A program made the translations under genes and the position numbers. A stretch of 64,000 nucleotides of DNA from Boesenbergia rotunda (lineage: Eukaryota; Streptophyta; Magnoliopsida; Zingiberales; Zingiberaceae): positions 119,515 through 183,514 of the forward strand of contig JAGFNQ010002306.1 in assembly GCA_024364735.1 (NCBI GenBank), written 5' to 3'. Positions 34,285 to 46,260 of this stretch are shown here, in pieces. Position 1 is the stretch's first letter; each line of letters begins with the position of its first letter. The notes under the pieces are model-generated. The model saw only the letters and a program-made list of their open reading frames with translations, was not told where the DNA came from and did not search any database.

Positions 34285-37200
34285 TGTTAAATCCAAAACT
34301 TTTGTGTCGCTCTGGAAAAATTTTTCGGAAAATTTCTAAGATTTCCGGGCTTCTAGACGAGGTTTAGGGGATGTAAAGGATTAAAAACTAAACCTTAAGG
34401 ATGAGAATGCAAAGTTCCCAAATATGAAGGACCAAAGTGTAAAAGTCCAAAATATTGGACTAAAGTGCAAAAGAACCACTTATATCCGATTAGGGCTCGG
34501 AGATCCGCCGCAGCCAAGCCATTTCGGCCGACTCCTCCACAGCCGATCGCAGCAGCGCCCCTTTCTTTCCCCTTCTCGCGAACCCTAGCCGCAAGCGACA
34601 TCCCCACGAACGCCGACGGTCTTTTTCCCCTTATCTCGACGGGCGACCGGCGGTTCACTCGGCTTCCTACATTGCTGAGAATCCTAGCCTCGCCGATCAC
34701 TCCCTTCAGTTCCTGCGGAGCATCGTTTCTTTCCCTAGCGTAAGCAATCTATCGCCGGAGTTGGGGACATACTTGGGAGGCCACAACGTGGGCTAGGGTT
34801 GAGCTATTCGTTGGCAGTCGATCAGGGGTCGTGCAACTAGGCGCCCAAGGCTGAGGGTGAGCTTGTGGATCCGGCGGAACCTAGGTAAGGGTTCATTCGG
34901 GTAATTTGTTTTGGTATAGAGTAGATGAACTCGAGGTGTTGGATACAAGCTGATACGAGTGTAATGGCAGGTCTAAATTTGATTGGGGTTATGTGGTTTC
35001 CTCTCGGTTTCAAATCTTCCGCTAATTCTGAGCTCTGAACGTGGAGATTTTCTTGAGATTCGGGTGCCGGGAGTGTTTCTGATTTGGAGCTGGGAAAGGG
35101 ATTGCTTCGGATCTTCAGAGAATTGAGGTAAGGATATGGTGGGTGTCTTGAAATCTTTTGTGCGTGCAGGAATGTTGGAGTTTGATTCCTCGGCTGGAAA
35201 ATTCCAGAGCTATGTTCTGTGCTTGAAATTGGCTGCAGTAGACTTGGAATCCATTTGCCTCAGTTTGTTGCTGTGAAGGCCTGAAATTTGGGGTAATGAG
35301 ATAAGAGGTAATTGGATTTGATTATTTTGATTTAGGTGGAGTTAGGTGGTTGTTTCGGTTGCTGTTAAGTTGGAGTATGTATTGAAGTTTAGGTTTTGGA
35401 ATAGGTTTGTAGGAATTGAAAACAAACCTACTCATACATGAACATCTCATTTATTTGATCTAGCTTGGGTATTGATCTGTGGGAGAAATTGATAGCAATT
35501 GCATTTCTTGCTTACGGTTGGTTTAATTAGGAATTAATCACTAATAAAGGATTTAAACCTAATTTTGAGGGGGTTGAGATTGGGTTTTAATATGAAACTA
35601 AACCCTAATAATCTAAGTGTGGTGAATTCGAGTTTACCTTTAAAGTAAATCTAATCTTAATTACCAAGGGTAATTAAATGGAAAGGAAATAGTTAGGTTA
35701 ACCCTAATATGATTTAGGGACTGGTTAGCTAGCTATTATCTTTGTAATAGCTAATTAAATACATCCTTGATACAGGAGCTTGATCGGATTTATTGCTACT
35801 TATTTTGACGGGTGGTTCTGTCTTGATCGATACGGACTTCACTCTTGGAGGCGGGTACCCTTTGACTTATCTCTTTTGATATTGTCATGTGATTATGCAT
35901 AGTCTGTTATAGATAGCAGTAAGATTATACGCTATCCCTGGTTATTAGCTATTTTGGATATTGGTTGTTTATCCCTGGTTATTATGCCTATTCTGGATAT
36001 TTGTTGTTTATCCGTGCTTATTATGTCTGTTCTGGATACTTGTTGTTTATCCCTGAGTTATTCTGCTGTTAGTTCCATACAGTCTCAGGTATTGTCATAT
36101 CCATTTGTATGCTAGAGATCGTGGTATTGTCTCCTGCATTTGACCTTGAGGGGTTGGTAGTTTTCCGGTCAGTATACTTTGTAAGTTACCAGTATTTCCT
36201 GTTATAGGATTTCAGACTGAGACTTAGTATACTGAGGTCTTGGGAGGGAGGTATGTGTATCTATCATACACCATCCTTGCACTGTTGCATGCCGGCGATC
36301 AGCGACTCCCTTGTGGTTGAGCCTAATCGTCTTCCGGTACATGACGGGCACACACGGCCACTCATGGGTTAGTGGATACCGTAGATGTGTGCATTTGCCC
36401 TGTATTGCTCCGTTCGGCCACTATTGGAGGGTGAGCGCGGGCGTGGTAGCAAGCAGGGATCCCTTCTCGTACTGAGCCACGAGGAGATGAGAGCGGAGCT
36501 CCCCCATTACTTGGGGTAGAGGGGTGGTCCTTCGTCAGCATCCTGTCCACTCGGTCACTCAGGAGCAGTGATGGCAGGGTGTACAGTTGTCAGAGCCCTA
36601 CCTTTTCAGACGTCCCTATGACAGGTGTACGATGATTCTGTCTGGTGTCAGGGGTGACACATGTCATTGCACCATGTGCATACTTTGCATCGTGCATTGT
36701 TTGCTGCACTTGATTCTTGCACTTGTTTGACATTGCATATTCTGGAGACTTGTTATCTGAGACTATATGCCTATTTGTCTTCTTTTGGTATTTCTTACCC
36801 TCTGTACAGGTTAGATGGATTCAGGTATGTATCTATCCCAGTTTGTTCAGTGCTAGTCTTTCCCCTTCTGTTGATATGAGTCTGTACTAGCTGAACTCTT
36901 ATTGTTGGTATAACCTTCTATGCATATCTGTTTGGGTATCCGCTGAGCTATGGACTCACCCCGTTGCCATATATGTTTATTTTCAGGTTGATGTCTGCGA
37001 GGAGATCCCGAGCCGCCAGTCCCCAGCTCCCGAGGAGCCCTTTTTGGTTTTCCTTGTTTTGTTATGGACCCTGTAGCATTCCTATGCTTCCGCTGTATGT
37101 TTTGAATATGTATGCACGTTCTGTTTGAAGGTATTGTACTTTTGAGTCCTATGTTGGACTTCGTTCGGTTTTGGCTTTGTTCCTGCCCCCTGGCAGCTCA

Positions 37201-37417
37201 GGTGAGTCCGGATTTGGTTTTTCGATAGATATAATCATATAACTGTCGTTTCTGCTTATATCTGAGGCCTGTGGCCCTTTAAACTGCGTGGTTGTGCAAA
37301 TATTTAAACTGCGTGGATGGTTATATATATGGTGTGTGTGTAAATTGTCCGCCGGACAGGGGAGATGCTGTCCGATTTTATATTGGGTCAGCGGCTCCTG
37401 GGTCTCGGGGCGTGACA
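34285..37417 (+). repeat. 5' LTR of the gag-only Tekay-like element
   Basis: 3133 bp, TGTTAAATCC to GGGGCGTGACA. The first 1.6 kb differs from the 3' LTR at only about a dozen positions, but 35870-36250 and 36700-36900 are clearly more different. It holds three copies of a 37-39 bp repeat (from 35933), where the 3' LTR has two. Confidence 0.92.
35933..36060 (+). repeat. 38-bp tandem repeat in the LTR
   Basis: Units at 35933, 35970 and 36009 start TATCC.TG and end near TTGTTGTT. In the 3' LTR the counterpart begins near 41775 with one fewer unit. Confidence 0.85.
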
Positions 37418-37426
37418 ATTTAATTT

Positions 37427-37438
37427 TGGTATCAGAGC
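37427..37438 (+). other. Primer-binding site (initiator Met tRNA)
   Basis: TGGTATCAGAGC lies nine bases after the LTR end. Confidence 0.85.
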
Positions 37439-37773
37439 TCAGGTTGTCGGATACCTTGAGTGCTTTTGGATTTACGGTGTTTATCTGGTACCAATTTATT
37501 TTTGGTATTTTTGGTATCAAGCCCAGGATGCGGGATACCATCGATTCGTGGATTTCTCGGATTTTAAATCGGACACTGTACTGGTAGGTGTCGGAGCTCG
37601 GGTATGATGTTATTCATCCGAGTACATTACGGATTTTTTTTTAAAGCCGTGGTTGCGATGCGACGGCAACTTGGGGACTTGGCAGCGACAGGACTTCTCC
37701 AGGCAGCAAATAGGTAAATTAAGGTTAGCCTCTTGGTTTTGGGGTTTTAATAATCGTTATTAATTTAACAGGT

Positions 37774-39790
37774 ATGACGCGAGATGCTCATATGCCTGTA
37801 CTGAGACGTGGTCGGGGACGGCCACGTAAGGAGACCTTAGAGCCTTCGGCGGTAGAGCCAGCAGAGAGAGAGTTGGATAGCCGAGGTCAGACTTCGCAGG
37901 ACCTCCAGAGAGGTCAGGGTTCCCCGACTCAGAGGGCCCCTACTCCTTTTCTATCAGCAGGTCCTACTGCCCCGCCTGCAGTGTCTACTCCGGTGGTATT
38001 TACTGTGTCAGCAGTCGTACCACTGCCGACCCATTCAGTACCTGTAGGTTCTACACCGATGTTCCCGGCAGTTCCATCAGAGGCACCCATTCCGAGGCAG
38101 CCTGCAGTTACCGCGGTGGTACCTGCCCCGGTTATTCCCCCTACACCATCGGAGACGCCTATACTTGCTCCGATGTACTCTACAGTTCCCCCAGCAGCGC
38201 CGGGTCTATACTATCAGACTGTGCCATCAGCCGTACCGGCACCGTCATATGCTACTGCACCCCCGGCTATGACTACTGCAGCGTATCCCACTATGCCGAC
38301 TACGATGCAGACCCCGGTGCTCCCTTCAGTTCCACCGGCATTTGTTGCCCCGGGATTTTCTACTATACCTATGGCACCACCTGTGATGCCCACCCCGGTC
38401 AGGCCTACGGCTCCTTCTATGATTCCTGCACCGGGAAGTTCCACTGTGCCCCCTACGGTACTTGCGTTTACAGATGGTGTTAGAGATCGAGCCCGGATTC
38501 CGATATTGGCGGCGTCCGTAAAGGGCCGATTCACTTTATTCCAGGGAGGACCAGATCCAGCTGCAGCCCGAGAGTGGATCAGGACACTTGAGAGTACATT
38601 TCGTTATCTGAGGTGTTCGGAATGGGAGAAGGCTGAGTTGGCTATTTATCACCTGCGAGATCAGGCATATGCTTGGTGGAATTCACAGCAGACCGTCATT
38701 GGCGAGGAGTGCGTCACCTGGGACACATTCCGGGAGGCATTTGAGGCGAGGTACCTTCCCGTATCGTTCCGCATGGCTAGACGACAGGATTTTATATTGC
38801 TCAAGCAGGGAGACTTATCAGTATTGGAGTACGAGGCGGAGTTTACCCGCCTATCAGAGTATTGCCCTCACTGGTAGCAAACGACATAGAGAGGATGACT
38901 CAGTTCCATATGGGTCTAGCGCATATATTCAGACTCGGATGTCAGGATTTGTCCCGACCTCCTATCGAGAGGCCTTAGAGCGAGCGCTCATGATTGAGAT
39001 GACTCAGCACAGGTTGTTTGGGGGTACGAAGAAAGGGAAGCAGACTGTATCGGACTCAGCTCAGACTCAGCAGCCGCAGACTACTGGACAAAAGCGCGGC
39101 AGCCAGGGTCAGTTCGCTCAGGGCACCTCTGAGGCATCGTTCAGGCCCCAGAAGTCAGGGCGTTCTTCGGCAGGATCCTCTCGATCTTCTCAGCAGAGTC
39201 AGGAGCAGGTTACTGCTAGGTCTCACTGTGCACAGTGTGGTTCCCGACAGCATAGTAGGGAGGATTGTCCGCTGGAGCAGCCGATTTGTTACTATTGTAA
39301 GTTACCAGGGCATATAAAGCGAGATTGTGCGATGAAAGCACAGCATGAGGGTACGAGAGCTACTGGACAGAGCGGGCATATGAGTCAGTCAGGATCTCAT
39401 AGGGGAGGGTATAGTACACAGTTTTCTTTCCGTCAGCCGCAGTCCGCCCCTCCAGCACATGCCTATTGTATGCCGGGATACGAGGCTTGCTACACCTCAG
39501 CTGTATCGCCGGGTTCAGCATTAGGATCTCAGCAGCAGTGTATTCCTCCGCATCAGGATTATCCACCGTATCAGCCGCAGTCTCAGCCACACTATCAGCC
39601 ACTGCCGCTGCCGCAGCAGTACCTGGCGGTGCCACAGCCACAGTATCAGCCACCGCCACAGCCGCAACAGTACCTGGCGGTGCCACAGCCACAGCAGTAC
39701 CCGACAGTACCACCCCCACCGCCGGAGACGGGACGAGCGTATGCGACCACCAGAGAGGAGGCACCGCAGACCCAAGGAGCGACTTTTCGC
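37774..39790 (+). pseudogene. gag: Tekay-like gag with two zinc knuckles
   Basis: From MTRDAHMPVLRRGRGRPRK comes a long Pro/Ala/Thr/Val-rich region (residues about 30-240), then the gag core (ILAASVKGRFTLFQGGPDP, AYAWWNSQQ, YLPVSFRMARRQDF). Two one-base deletions near 38870 and 38920 shift the frame, which then continues with TRMSGFVPTSYREALERAL and the knuckles CAQCGSRQHSREDC and CYYCKLPGHIKRDC (about 39230-39330), then a Gln/Pro-rich tail with repeated QPQQYLAVP. After about 39780 the expected protease is absent and a non-homologous 240 residues of open frame run to 40021. Gag packages RNA; this frame is broken between core and knuckles. Confidence 0.88.
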
Positions 39791-40116
39791 GGTATGATGT
39801 TCGTTTATTTACTTGTCAATTACAATAGAGATAATTGGAATCATTTCCTCTTTATGCTTAGTGCAGATGCTTATAGATGGGATCTAGGGTGGCCCTACTG
39901 GTTGGAGAGATGTTGGTTATTAATCAATGGTCAGGGGAGACCACTAGTTTCAGTAGTACGTTACCCTACCCGGAAACTTATGGTTAGTTTTCGTATAGCA
40001 GTTATACGATATAGGGGTTAGTATGTATGGTTAGATTTCGTTCAGCATATTACTAACTACATGTTGTTAGTATCTGCTGTGGGTGATAATCGAAATTTGG
40101 GGACCAAATTTTTATT
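39791..40116 (+). mobile_element. Deletion-joint region before the 3' LTR
   Basis: About 330 bp between the gag tail and the polypurine tract. The frame stays open to 40021 but shows no known domain. Part of it is probably the original 3' untranslated end, joined to gag by loss of pol. Confidence 0.5.
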
Positions 40117-40128
40117 AGTGGGGGAGGA
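40117..40128 (+). other. Polypurine tract
   Basis: AGTGGGGGAGGA directly precedes the 3' LTR start at 40129. Confidence 0.8.
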
Positions 40129-43100
40129 TGTTAAATCCGAAACTTTTGTGTCGCTCTGGAAAAATTTTTCGGAAAATTTCTAAGATTTCCGGGCTTCTAG
40201 ACGAGGTTTAGGGGATGTAAAGGATTAAAAACTAAACCTTAAGGATGAGAATGCAAAGTTCCCAAATATGAAGGACCAAAGTGTAAAAGTCCGAAATATT
40301 GGACTAAAGTGCAAAAGAACCACTTATATCCGATTAGGGCTCGGAGATCCGCCGCAGCCAAGCCATTTCGGCCGACTCCTCCACAGCCGATCGCAGCAGC
40401 GCCCCTTTCTTTCCCTTCTCGCGAACCCTAGCCGCAAGCGACATCCCCACGAACGCCGACGGTCTTTTTCCCCTTATCTCGACTGGCGACCGGCGGTTCA
40501 CTCGGCTTCCTACATTGCTGAGAATCCTAGCCTCGCCGATCACTCCCTTCAGTTCCTGCGGAGCATCGTTTCTTTCCCTAGCGTAAGCAATCTATCGCCG
40601 GAGTTGGGGACATACTTGGGAGGCCACAACGTGGGCTAGGGTTGAGCTATTCGTTGGCAGTCGATCAGGGGTCGTGCAACTGGGCGCCCAAGGCTGAGGG
40701 TGAGCTTGTGGATCCGACGGAACCTAGGTAAGGGTTCATTCGGGTAATTTGTTTTGGTATAGAGTAGATGAACTCGAGGTGTTGGATACAAGCTGATACG
40801 AGTGTAATGGCAGGTCTAAATTTGATTGGGGTTATGTGGTTTCCTCTCGGTTTCAAATCTTCCGCTAATTCTGAGCTCTGAACGTGGAGATTTTCTTGAG
40901 ATTCGGGTGCCGGGAGTGTTCTGATTTGGAGCTGGGAAAGGGATTGCTTCGGATCTTCAGAGAATTGAGGTAAGGATATGGTGGGTGTCTTGAAATCTTT
41001 TGTGCGTGCATGAATGTTGGAGTTTGATTCCTCGGCTGGAAAATTCCAGAGCTATGTACTGTGCTTGAAATTGGCTGCAGTAGACTTGGAATCCATTTGC
41101 CTCAGTTTGTTGCTGTGAAGGCCTGAAATTTGAGGTAATGAGATAAGAGGTAATTGGATTTGATTATTTTGATTTAGGTGGAGTTAGGTGGTTGTTTCGG
41201 TTGCTGTTAAGTTGGAGTATGTATTGAAGTTTAGGTTTTGGAATAGGTTTGTAGGAATTGAAAACAAACCTACTCATACATGAACATCTCATTTATTTGA
41301 TCTAGCTTGGGTATTGATCTGTGGGAGAAATTGATAGAAATTGCATTTCTTGCTTACGGTTGGTTTAATTAGGAATTAATCACTAATAAAGGATTTAAAC
41401 CTAATTTTGAGGGGGTTGAGATTGGGTTTTAATATGAAACTAAACCCTAATAATCTAAGTGTGGTGAATTCGAGTTTACCTTTAAAGTAAATCTAATCTT
41501 AATTACCAAGGGTAATTAAATGGAAAGGAAATAGTTAGGTTAACCCTAATATGATTTAGGGACTGGTTAGCTAGCTATTATCTTTGTAATAGCTAATTAA
41601 ATACATCCTTGATACAGGAGCTTGATCGGATTTATTGCTACTTATTTTGACGGGTGGTTCTGTCTTGATCGATACGGACTTCACTCTTGGAGGCGGGTAC
41701 CCTTTGACTTATCTATCTTGATATTGTCATTCTGTTATGCATAGAATGTTATAGATAGCAGTAAGATTCTACGCTATCCCTGGTTATTATGTCTGTTCTG
41801 GATATTGTAGTTTATCCCTGTTTATTATGTCAGTTCTGGATACTTGTTGTTCATCCCGGAGTTATTCTGCTGTTAGTTCCATACAGTCTCAGGTATTATC
41901 ATATCTATATGTATGCTTAGATATCGGGATGTACCTCTTGCACTTGACCTTGAGAGATCTGTAGTTTCAGGCCAGTATACCTTGTAGGTTACCTGTATTT
42001 CCTGTTGTAGGATTTCAGACTGAGACCTAGTATACTGAGGACTTGGGGAGGGAGGTATGTGTATCTATCATACACCATCCTTGCACTGTTGCATGCCGGC
42101 GATCAGCGACTCCCTTGTGGTTGAGCCTAATCGTTTTCCGGTACATGATATGCACGCACGGCCACTCATGGGTTAGTGGATACCGTAGATGTGTGCATTT
42201 GCCCTGTATTGCTCCGTTCGGCCACTATGAGGAGGGTGAGCGCGGGCGTGGTAGCAGCCAGGGGTCCCTTCTCGTACTGAGCCACGAGGAGATGAGAGCG
42301 GAGCTCCCCCATTACTTGGGGTAGAGGGGTGGTCCTTCGTCAGCATCCTGTCCACTCGGTCACTCAGGAGCAGTGATGGCAGGGTGTACAGTTGTCAGAG
42401 CCCTACCTTTTCAGACGTCCCTATGACAGGTGTACGATGATTCTGTCTGGTGTCAGGGGTGACACATGTCATTGCACCATGTGCATACTTTGCATCGTGC
42501 ATTGTTTGCTGCACTTATTTGCTGCACTTGTTTGACATCGCATATACTGGAGACTTGTTATCTGTGATTATATGTCTATTGGTATTCCACTGGTATTTCT
42601 TACCCTCTGTACAGGTTAGATGGATTCAGGTATGTATCTACCTCAGTATGTTCAGTACTAGTCTTTCCCTACTGTTGATATGAGTCTGTATTAGCTGAAC
42701 TCTTATTGTTGGTATAACCTTCTATGCATATCTGTTGGGTATTCGCTGAGCTATGGACTCACCCCGTTGCCATATATATTTATTTCAGGTTGATGTCTGC
42801 GAGGAGATCCCGAGCCGCCAGTCCCCAGCTCCCGAGGAGCCCTTTTTGGTTTTTCCTTGTTTTGTTATGGACCCTGTAGCATTCCTATGCTTCCGCTGTA
42901 TGTTTTGAACATGTATGCACGTTCTGTTTGAAGGTATTGTACTTTTGAGTCCTATGTTGGACTTCGTTCGGTATTGGCTTTGTTCCTGCCCCCTGGCAGC
43001 TCAGGTGAGTCCGGATTTGGTTTTTCGATAGATATAATCATATAATTGTTGTTTCTGCATATATCTGAGGCCTGAGGCCCTTTAAACTGCGTGGTTGTGT

Positions 43101-43198
43101 TATATTATCTACGTGTATGTGTAAATTGTCCGCCGGACTGGGGAGGTGCTGTCCGATTTTCTATTGGATCAGCGGCTCTTGGGTCTCGGGGCGTGACA
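40129..43198 (+). repeat. 3' LTR of the gag-only Tekay-like element
   Basis: 3070 bp, same termini as the 5' LTR. Divergence from it is patchy: near zero at 40129-41700 and 42350-42520, much higher at 41715-42060 and 42520-42680. Confidence 0.92.
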
Positions 43199-44279
43199 CC
43201 CCATCACTTTCTTTGCATTTTGTAGCTTGAGTTATCTTTTTATTTGTGTTTTTAGTTGAACTATTTTAGTTTCTAATAGTGTGATTATGTGGTGTAGTGA
43301 TGTTAACAATGCTATTATAGTATTATTTTGTTGAGTTAAGATTGTTGGAGGAAATGTACTCCTTTCGGAGAGTTTATAATAAATTAAAATTACAAAAATA
43401 ATTTCAAGTTAACTATTGAGTGGGTCGAGCTGTCTTTTATGCAGACTGCAGTCTCCCGAGCTAAATTCCCGGGCAGAGTCTCTCGAGCAGTAATTCGAGA
43501 GTAGCTGAGGCTTGCGTAACGTAATTTCCTTGTAATCGATTTGTCCTCCCCATGATCTAAAAAAGCTTAAAATTAATATAATAAATTATATATTATTATT
43601 AAAAAATAATAAAAATTATATATATATATATAACAAAAAAAGTCATTATTTTTTAAAAAAATATGTCTAGCATATTTTTAAATATAAAATTATTCTATAA
43701 TAGAATTGATATCTATATCCTTAACTAAATCTAACACAATGTATTGAGCCTATAAAATTGAACTTATTACATTAAGCGAAATTCTCGTATAATATTGATA
43801 TCGACAGTCGGTGTACCCCATTACGTCCACTCATTCCTTAACATATCACATCAATATCGCATCAAATCCAACAGACATAATTAATTAATAAGAAAGTCCA
43901 TTGTTCACGATGGCCAGATGTTAATCCATGAAACAAATTTGTCCATCCAAATTATATTATTATTATTATTATTCATGTAATAAAATTATTATATGATTTG
44001 ATTATTTTGATAATAGATAAATTATTTTAAGAAATTATTTAAAAGGATATTTAATTAGAAAAATAAGGAAAATATAATTTATTTTATTGATTCGTAAAGA
44101 AAAAAATGTTTTTGATTTTTCTTCAAAATTTATTCTATAACTTGATTTATTTTCATTTGATTGGATGTTACTTATGTGCAGACTACCCTGTAAGGAAATA
44201 AATCATGCTCATTTAATTACATTATTGGTAATTAATCATATATTTAGGGTAGGCTATAGCTTAGGATTGTCATCATATA
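43199..44279. other. Unassigned, AT-rich DNA
   Basis: No coding sequence, terminal repeats or family resemblance recognised. It has an (AT)n run near 43616-43634, an (ATT)n run near 43958-43975 and, at 43430-43560, a GC-richer patch containing CTCCCGAGCTAAATTCCCGGG and TCTCGAGCAGTAATTCGAGAG, which are short palindromes. It could be decayed element or low-copy DNA. Confidence 0.4.
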
Positions 44280-44823
44280 TGATCTCGGGCCAGCTTGTGT
44301 GTAGCCTGGCCCGGTAGCCTGGCGCCTCGTCAGTTGGAGATAGGCTTATGGACTGCGGGAGCCTATAGGATATAAGACTTATATGGGCAGCTCGCCTAGT
44401 TCCCTCTAGAACGAGAAAGGATAGACCCTGGTAAAAGGTAATCATCGAGACTAAGGGGGTTGGAAGCCCCCAAAAAGCCCTCGAGACCAAGAGGGCCTGG
44501 GTCGGAAGGCCCGAGTCCAAGAAGACTCGACTCACAAGCGCCACTGAATCTCAGTTCACCCGAGTCGGGGGAATCTCAAACTCAAAGCATCTTGAAGACA
44601 TATGCAGCTATACACTCACACACCACTCGGCTCAGTATCCCCGATCGAGCGCGTGACAGCCCACGTTCCTCAGAATCGGCCTAACCGAGCGTCTAGACTA
44701 TCGCAGGCCTGCCCCCGCGCCCCTCTCGGTTCGGCTCCCAGCCGACGGGTGGCGGCCCACGCTCTTGGGGTAAGCCCAAGCCAGGGGAGGCTTTACTTGA
44801 TGTATCACCGAATCGCACCAGCA

Positions 44824-45028
44824 CTCTAAGCCTCCAGTCGGCCTCCTCATCCTGTGCCCTCAGTCAACACCGATACTCTAGGCCCCCAGTCAGCCTCCTC
44901 ATCCTGTGCCCTCAGTTGGCACTGCTACTCTAGGCCCCCAGTCGGCCTCCTCATCCTGTGCCCTTAGTCGGCACCACTGCTCTAGGCCCTCAGTCGGCCT
45001 CCTCGTTCTATGCCTACAGTCGGCATTT
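44824..45028 (+). repeat. 52-bp tandem repeat, about four copies
   Basis: Units start with CTCTA at 44824, 44876, 44928 and 44980, with core CAGTCGGCCTCCTCATCCTG. It lies upstream of the TATA box, in U3. Confidence 0.92.
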
Positions 45029-45371
45029 GTGTTTGAGGTATTGTCGTGACTCACCAGAACAACCACTCCCTGGCACAGGACCAGCAGAAGGAGTACGGGG
45101 TCGGCGCAGGTATGGCATCATTCTGGCACTAACCGCAAGTATATCGCTAATGCCATGATCTCCCTGCCATATCCTAACCTCCCGTACTACGACCACCTAC
45201 CTCTGTGTCAGGCCGAGCGGTGCCCGACGGCGCTGGCCTTTAAGTTGACAGTGCCCTTTTCCTTATTCCGGTATGCGACACATTACCCTGCCACCTCTGG
45301 GCATGTTTTGCCCTGTCCTCGCTACGAGACAAAAGGTGGCAGGCTGGGCAGCAGCTGTCAGCTTCCCTGGC

Positions 45372-45379
45372 TATATAAG
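45372..45379 (+). promoter_or_regulatory. TATA box of the Tat-like LTR
   Basis: TATATAAG lies about 120 bases before the solo-LTR insertion point and is followed by a pyrimidine-rich tract. Confidence 0.6.
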
Positions 45380-45620
45380 TCTCTCCACTCCACACACCCC
45401 AGGTACGCGTGATAGTGCCATTTTACTATTCTATTACTTCCCTTTTGCTCTACCACCACCGGGGACTGACTTGATCGTCGAAGTGTCTTGCCAGGTGTTG
45501 ATACAGTCTTGCCCGATTGTTGTTTTGGTGTTGACACTGATTTAAGGTTTGATTTAAGTTTGGTTGAACTAATTGTGATTAAGTCCTAATCGGGGATTAG
45601 GCACGGAGTGATTGGAAAAT

Positions 45621-45798
45621 CCTAGCTTGGAGGGCTAGGTGTTGAAAAGTCCTAATTCGGAAGGGTTGGGTGAAAAATCCTAGCTTGGAGGGCTAGGTGA
45701 AAAGTCCTAACTTGGAGGTTAGGTGAAAAGTCCCAACTTGGAGGGTTAGGTGAAAAAGTCCTGCCTTGGAGGGTCAGGTCCTAGCCTGGAGGGCTAGG
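45621..45798 (+). repeat. Hairpin array, class A (loop TTGGAGG)
   Basis: Units such as CCTAGC/GCTAGG (45621, 45679, 45780) and CCTAAC/GTTAGG (45706) enclose TTGGAG(G); further units at 45732 and 45760 have one mismatch. The stems change while the loop stays. Confidence 0.85.
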
Positions 45799-45809
45799 TT
45801 GGATGAAAT

Positions 45810-46194
45810 CCCGGTGAGTGAAGCTGGGTCGTGGTGAGTGAAGCCAGGTGATGAAAATCCCGGTGAGTGAAGCCGGGTCCTGGTGAGTGAAGCCAGGTGA
45901 TGAAAATCCCGGTGAGTGAAGCCGAGTCCTGGTGAGTGAAGCCAGGTTATGGAAATTCTGGTGAGTGAAGCCGGGTCCTGGTGAGTGATGCCAAGTGAGG
46001 GAAATCCCGGTGAGTGAAGCCGGGTCCTGGTGAGTGAAGCCAGGTGATTGAAATCCTAGTGAGTGAAGCTAGGTTGAAATCCTGGTGAGTGAAGCCAGGT
46101 CCCGGTGAGTGAAGCCGGGTGACCGAAACCCCGGTGAGTGAAGCCAGGTCCTAGCTTGGAGGGCTAGGTTGAAGTCCCAGTGAGTGAAGCTGGG
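45810..46194 (+). repeat. Hairpin array, class B (loop TGAGTGAAG)
   Basis: Fifteen units of a GTGAGTGAAG core flanked by short complementary arms: CCCGG/CCGGG, CCTGG/CCAGG, CCTAG/CTAGG, CCCAG/CTGGG. A few units are mismatched. Spacers read like TGATGAAAAT or are absent. Confidence 0.92.
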
Positions 46195-46260
46195 CATAGC
46201 ACGAGTCAGAGAAGGGCTGGAGGCTTGTTCTCGTGACTTAGAGTGCATTTGGGCTTGCCT

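Larger units (their letters stand above)
34285..43198 (+). mobile_element. Gag-only Tekay-like gypsy element
   Basis: 5' LTR 34285-37417, primer site, leader, gag 37774 to about 39790, a short noncoding stretch, polypurine tract and 3' LTR 40129-43198. Protease, RT, RNase H and integrase are missing: gag runs from its knuckles and Pro/Gln-rich tail almost directly to the 3' end. The flanking pentamers CTAAG (left) and CCCCA (right) do not match, and flanking sequences are unrelated (SIRE-like LTR left, unassigned DNA right). The pol-bearing relative is at 20031-26794. It is likely non-autonomous and, because gag is frameshifted, now inactive in its own coding. Confidence 0.9.

Noticed and set aside
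35590..35620. Telomere-like AAACCCTAA near 35600 and 41440
   Set aside because: Only one unit per LTR, at homologous positions of both LTRs; no tandem array.
37774..38877. Pro/Ala-rich frame as an extensin-like cell-wall protein
   Set aside because: No signal peptide or SPPPP repeats; it lies between a primer site and zinc knuckles inside an LTR pair and ends in a gypsy gag core.
38214..39775. Long minus-strand open frames (Gly/Ala/Val-rich, Arg/Leu-rich)
   Set aside because: They are shadows of the biased Pro/Gln-rich gag on the plus strand.
45810..46194. CRISPR-like appearance of regularly repeated palindromic units
   Set aside because: Units are contiguous or have short repeated spacers, not unique spacers; they lie inside an LTR with TSD in plant DNA, and no cas genes exist.
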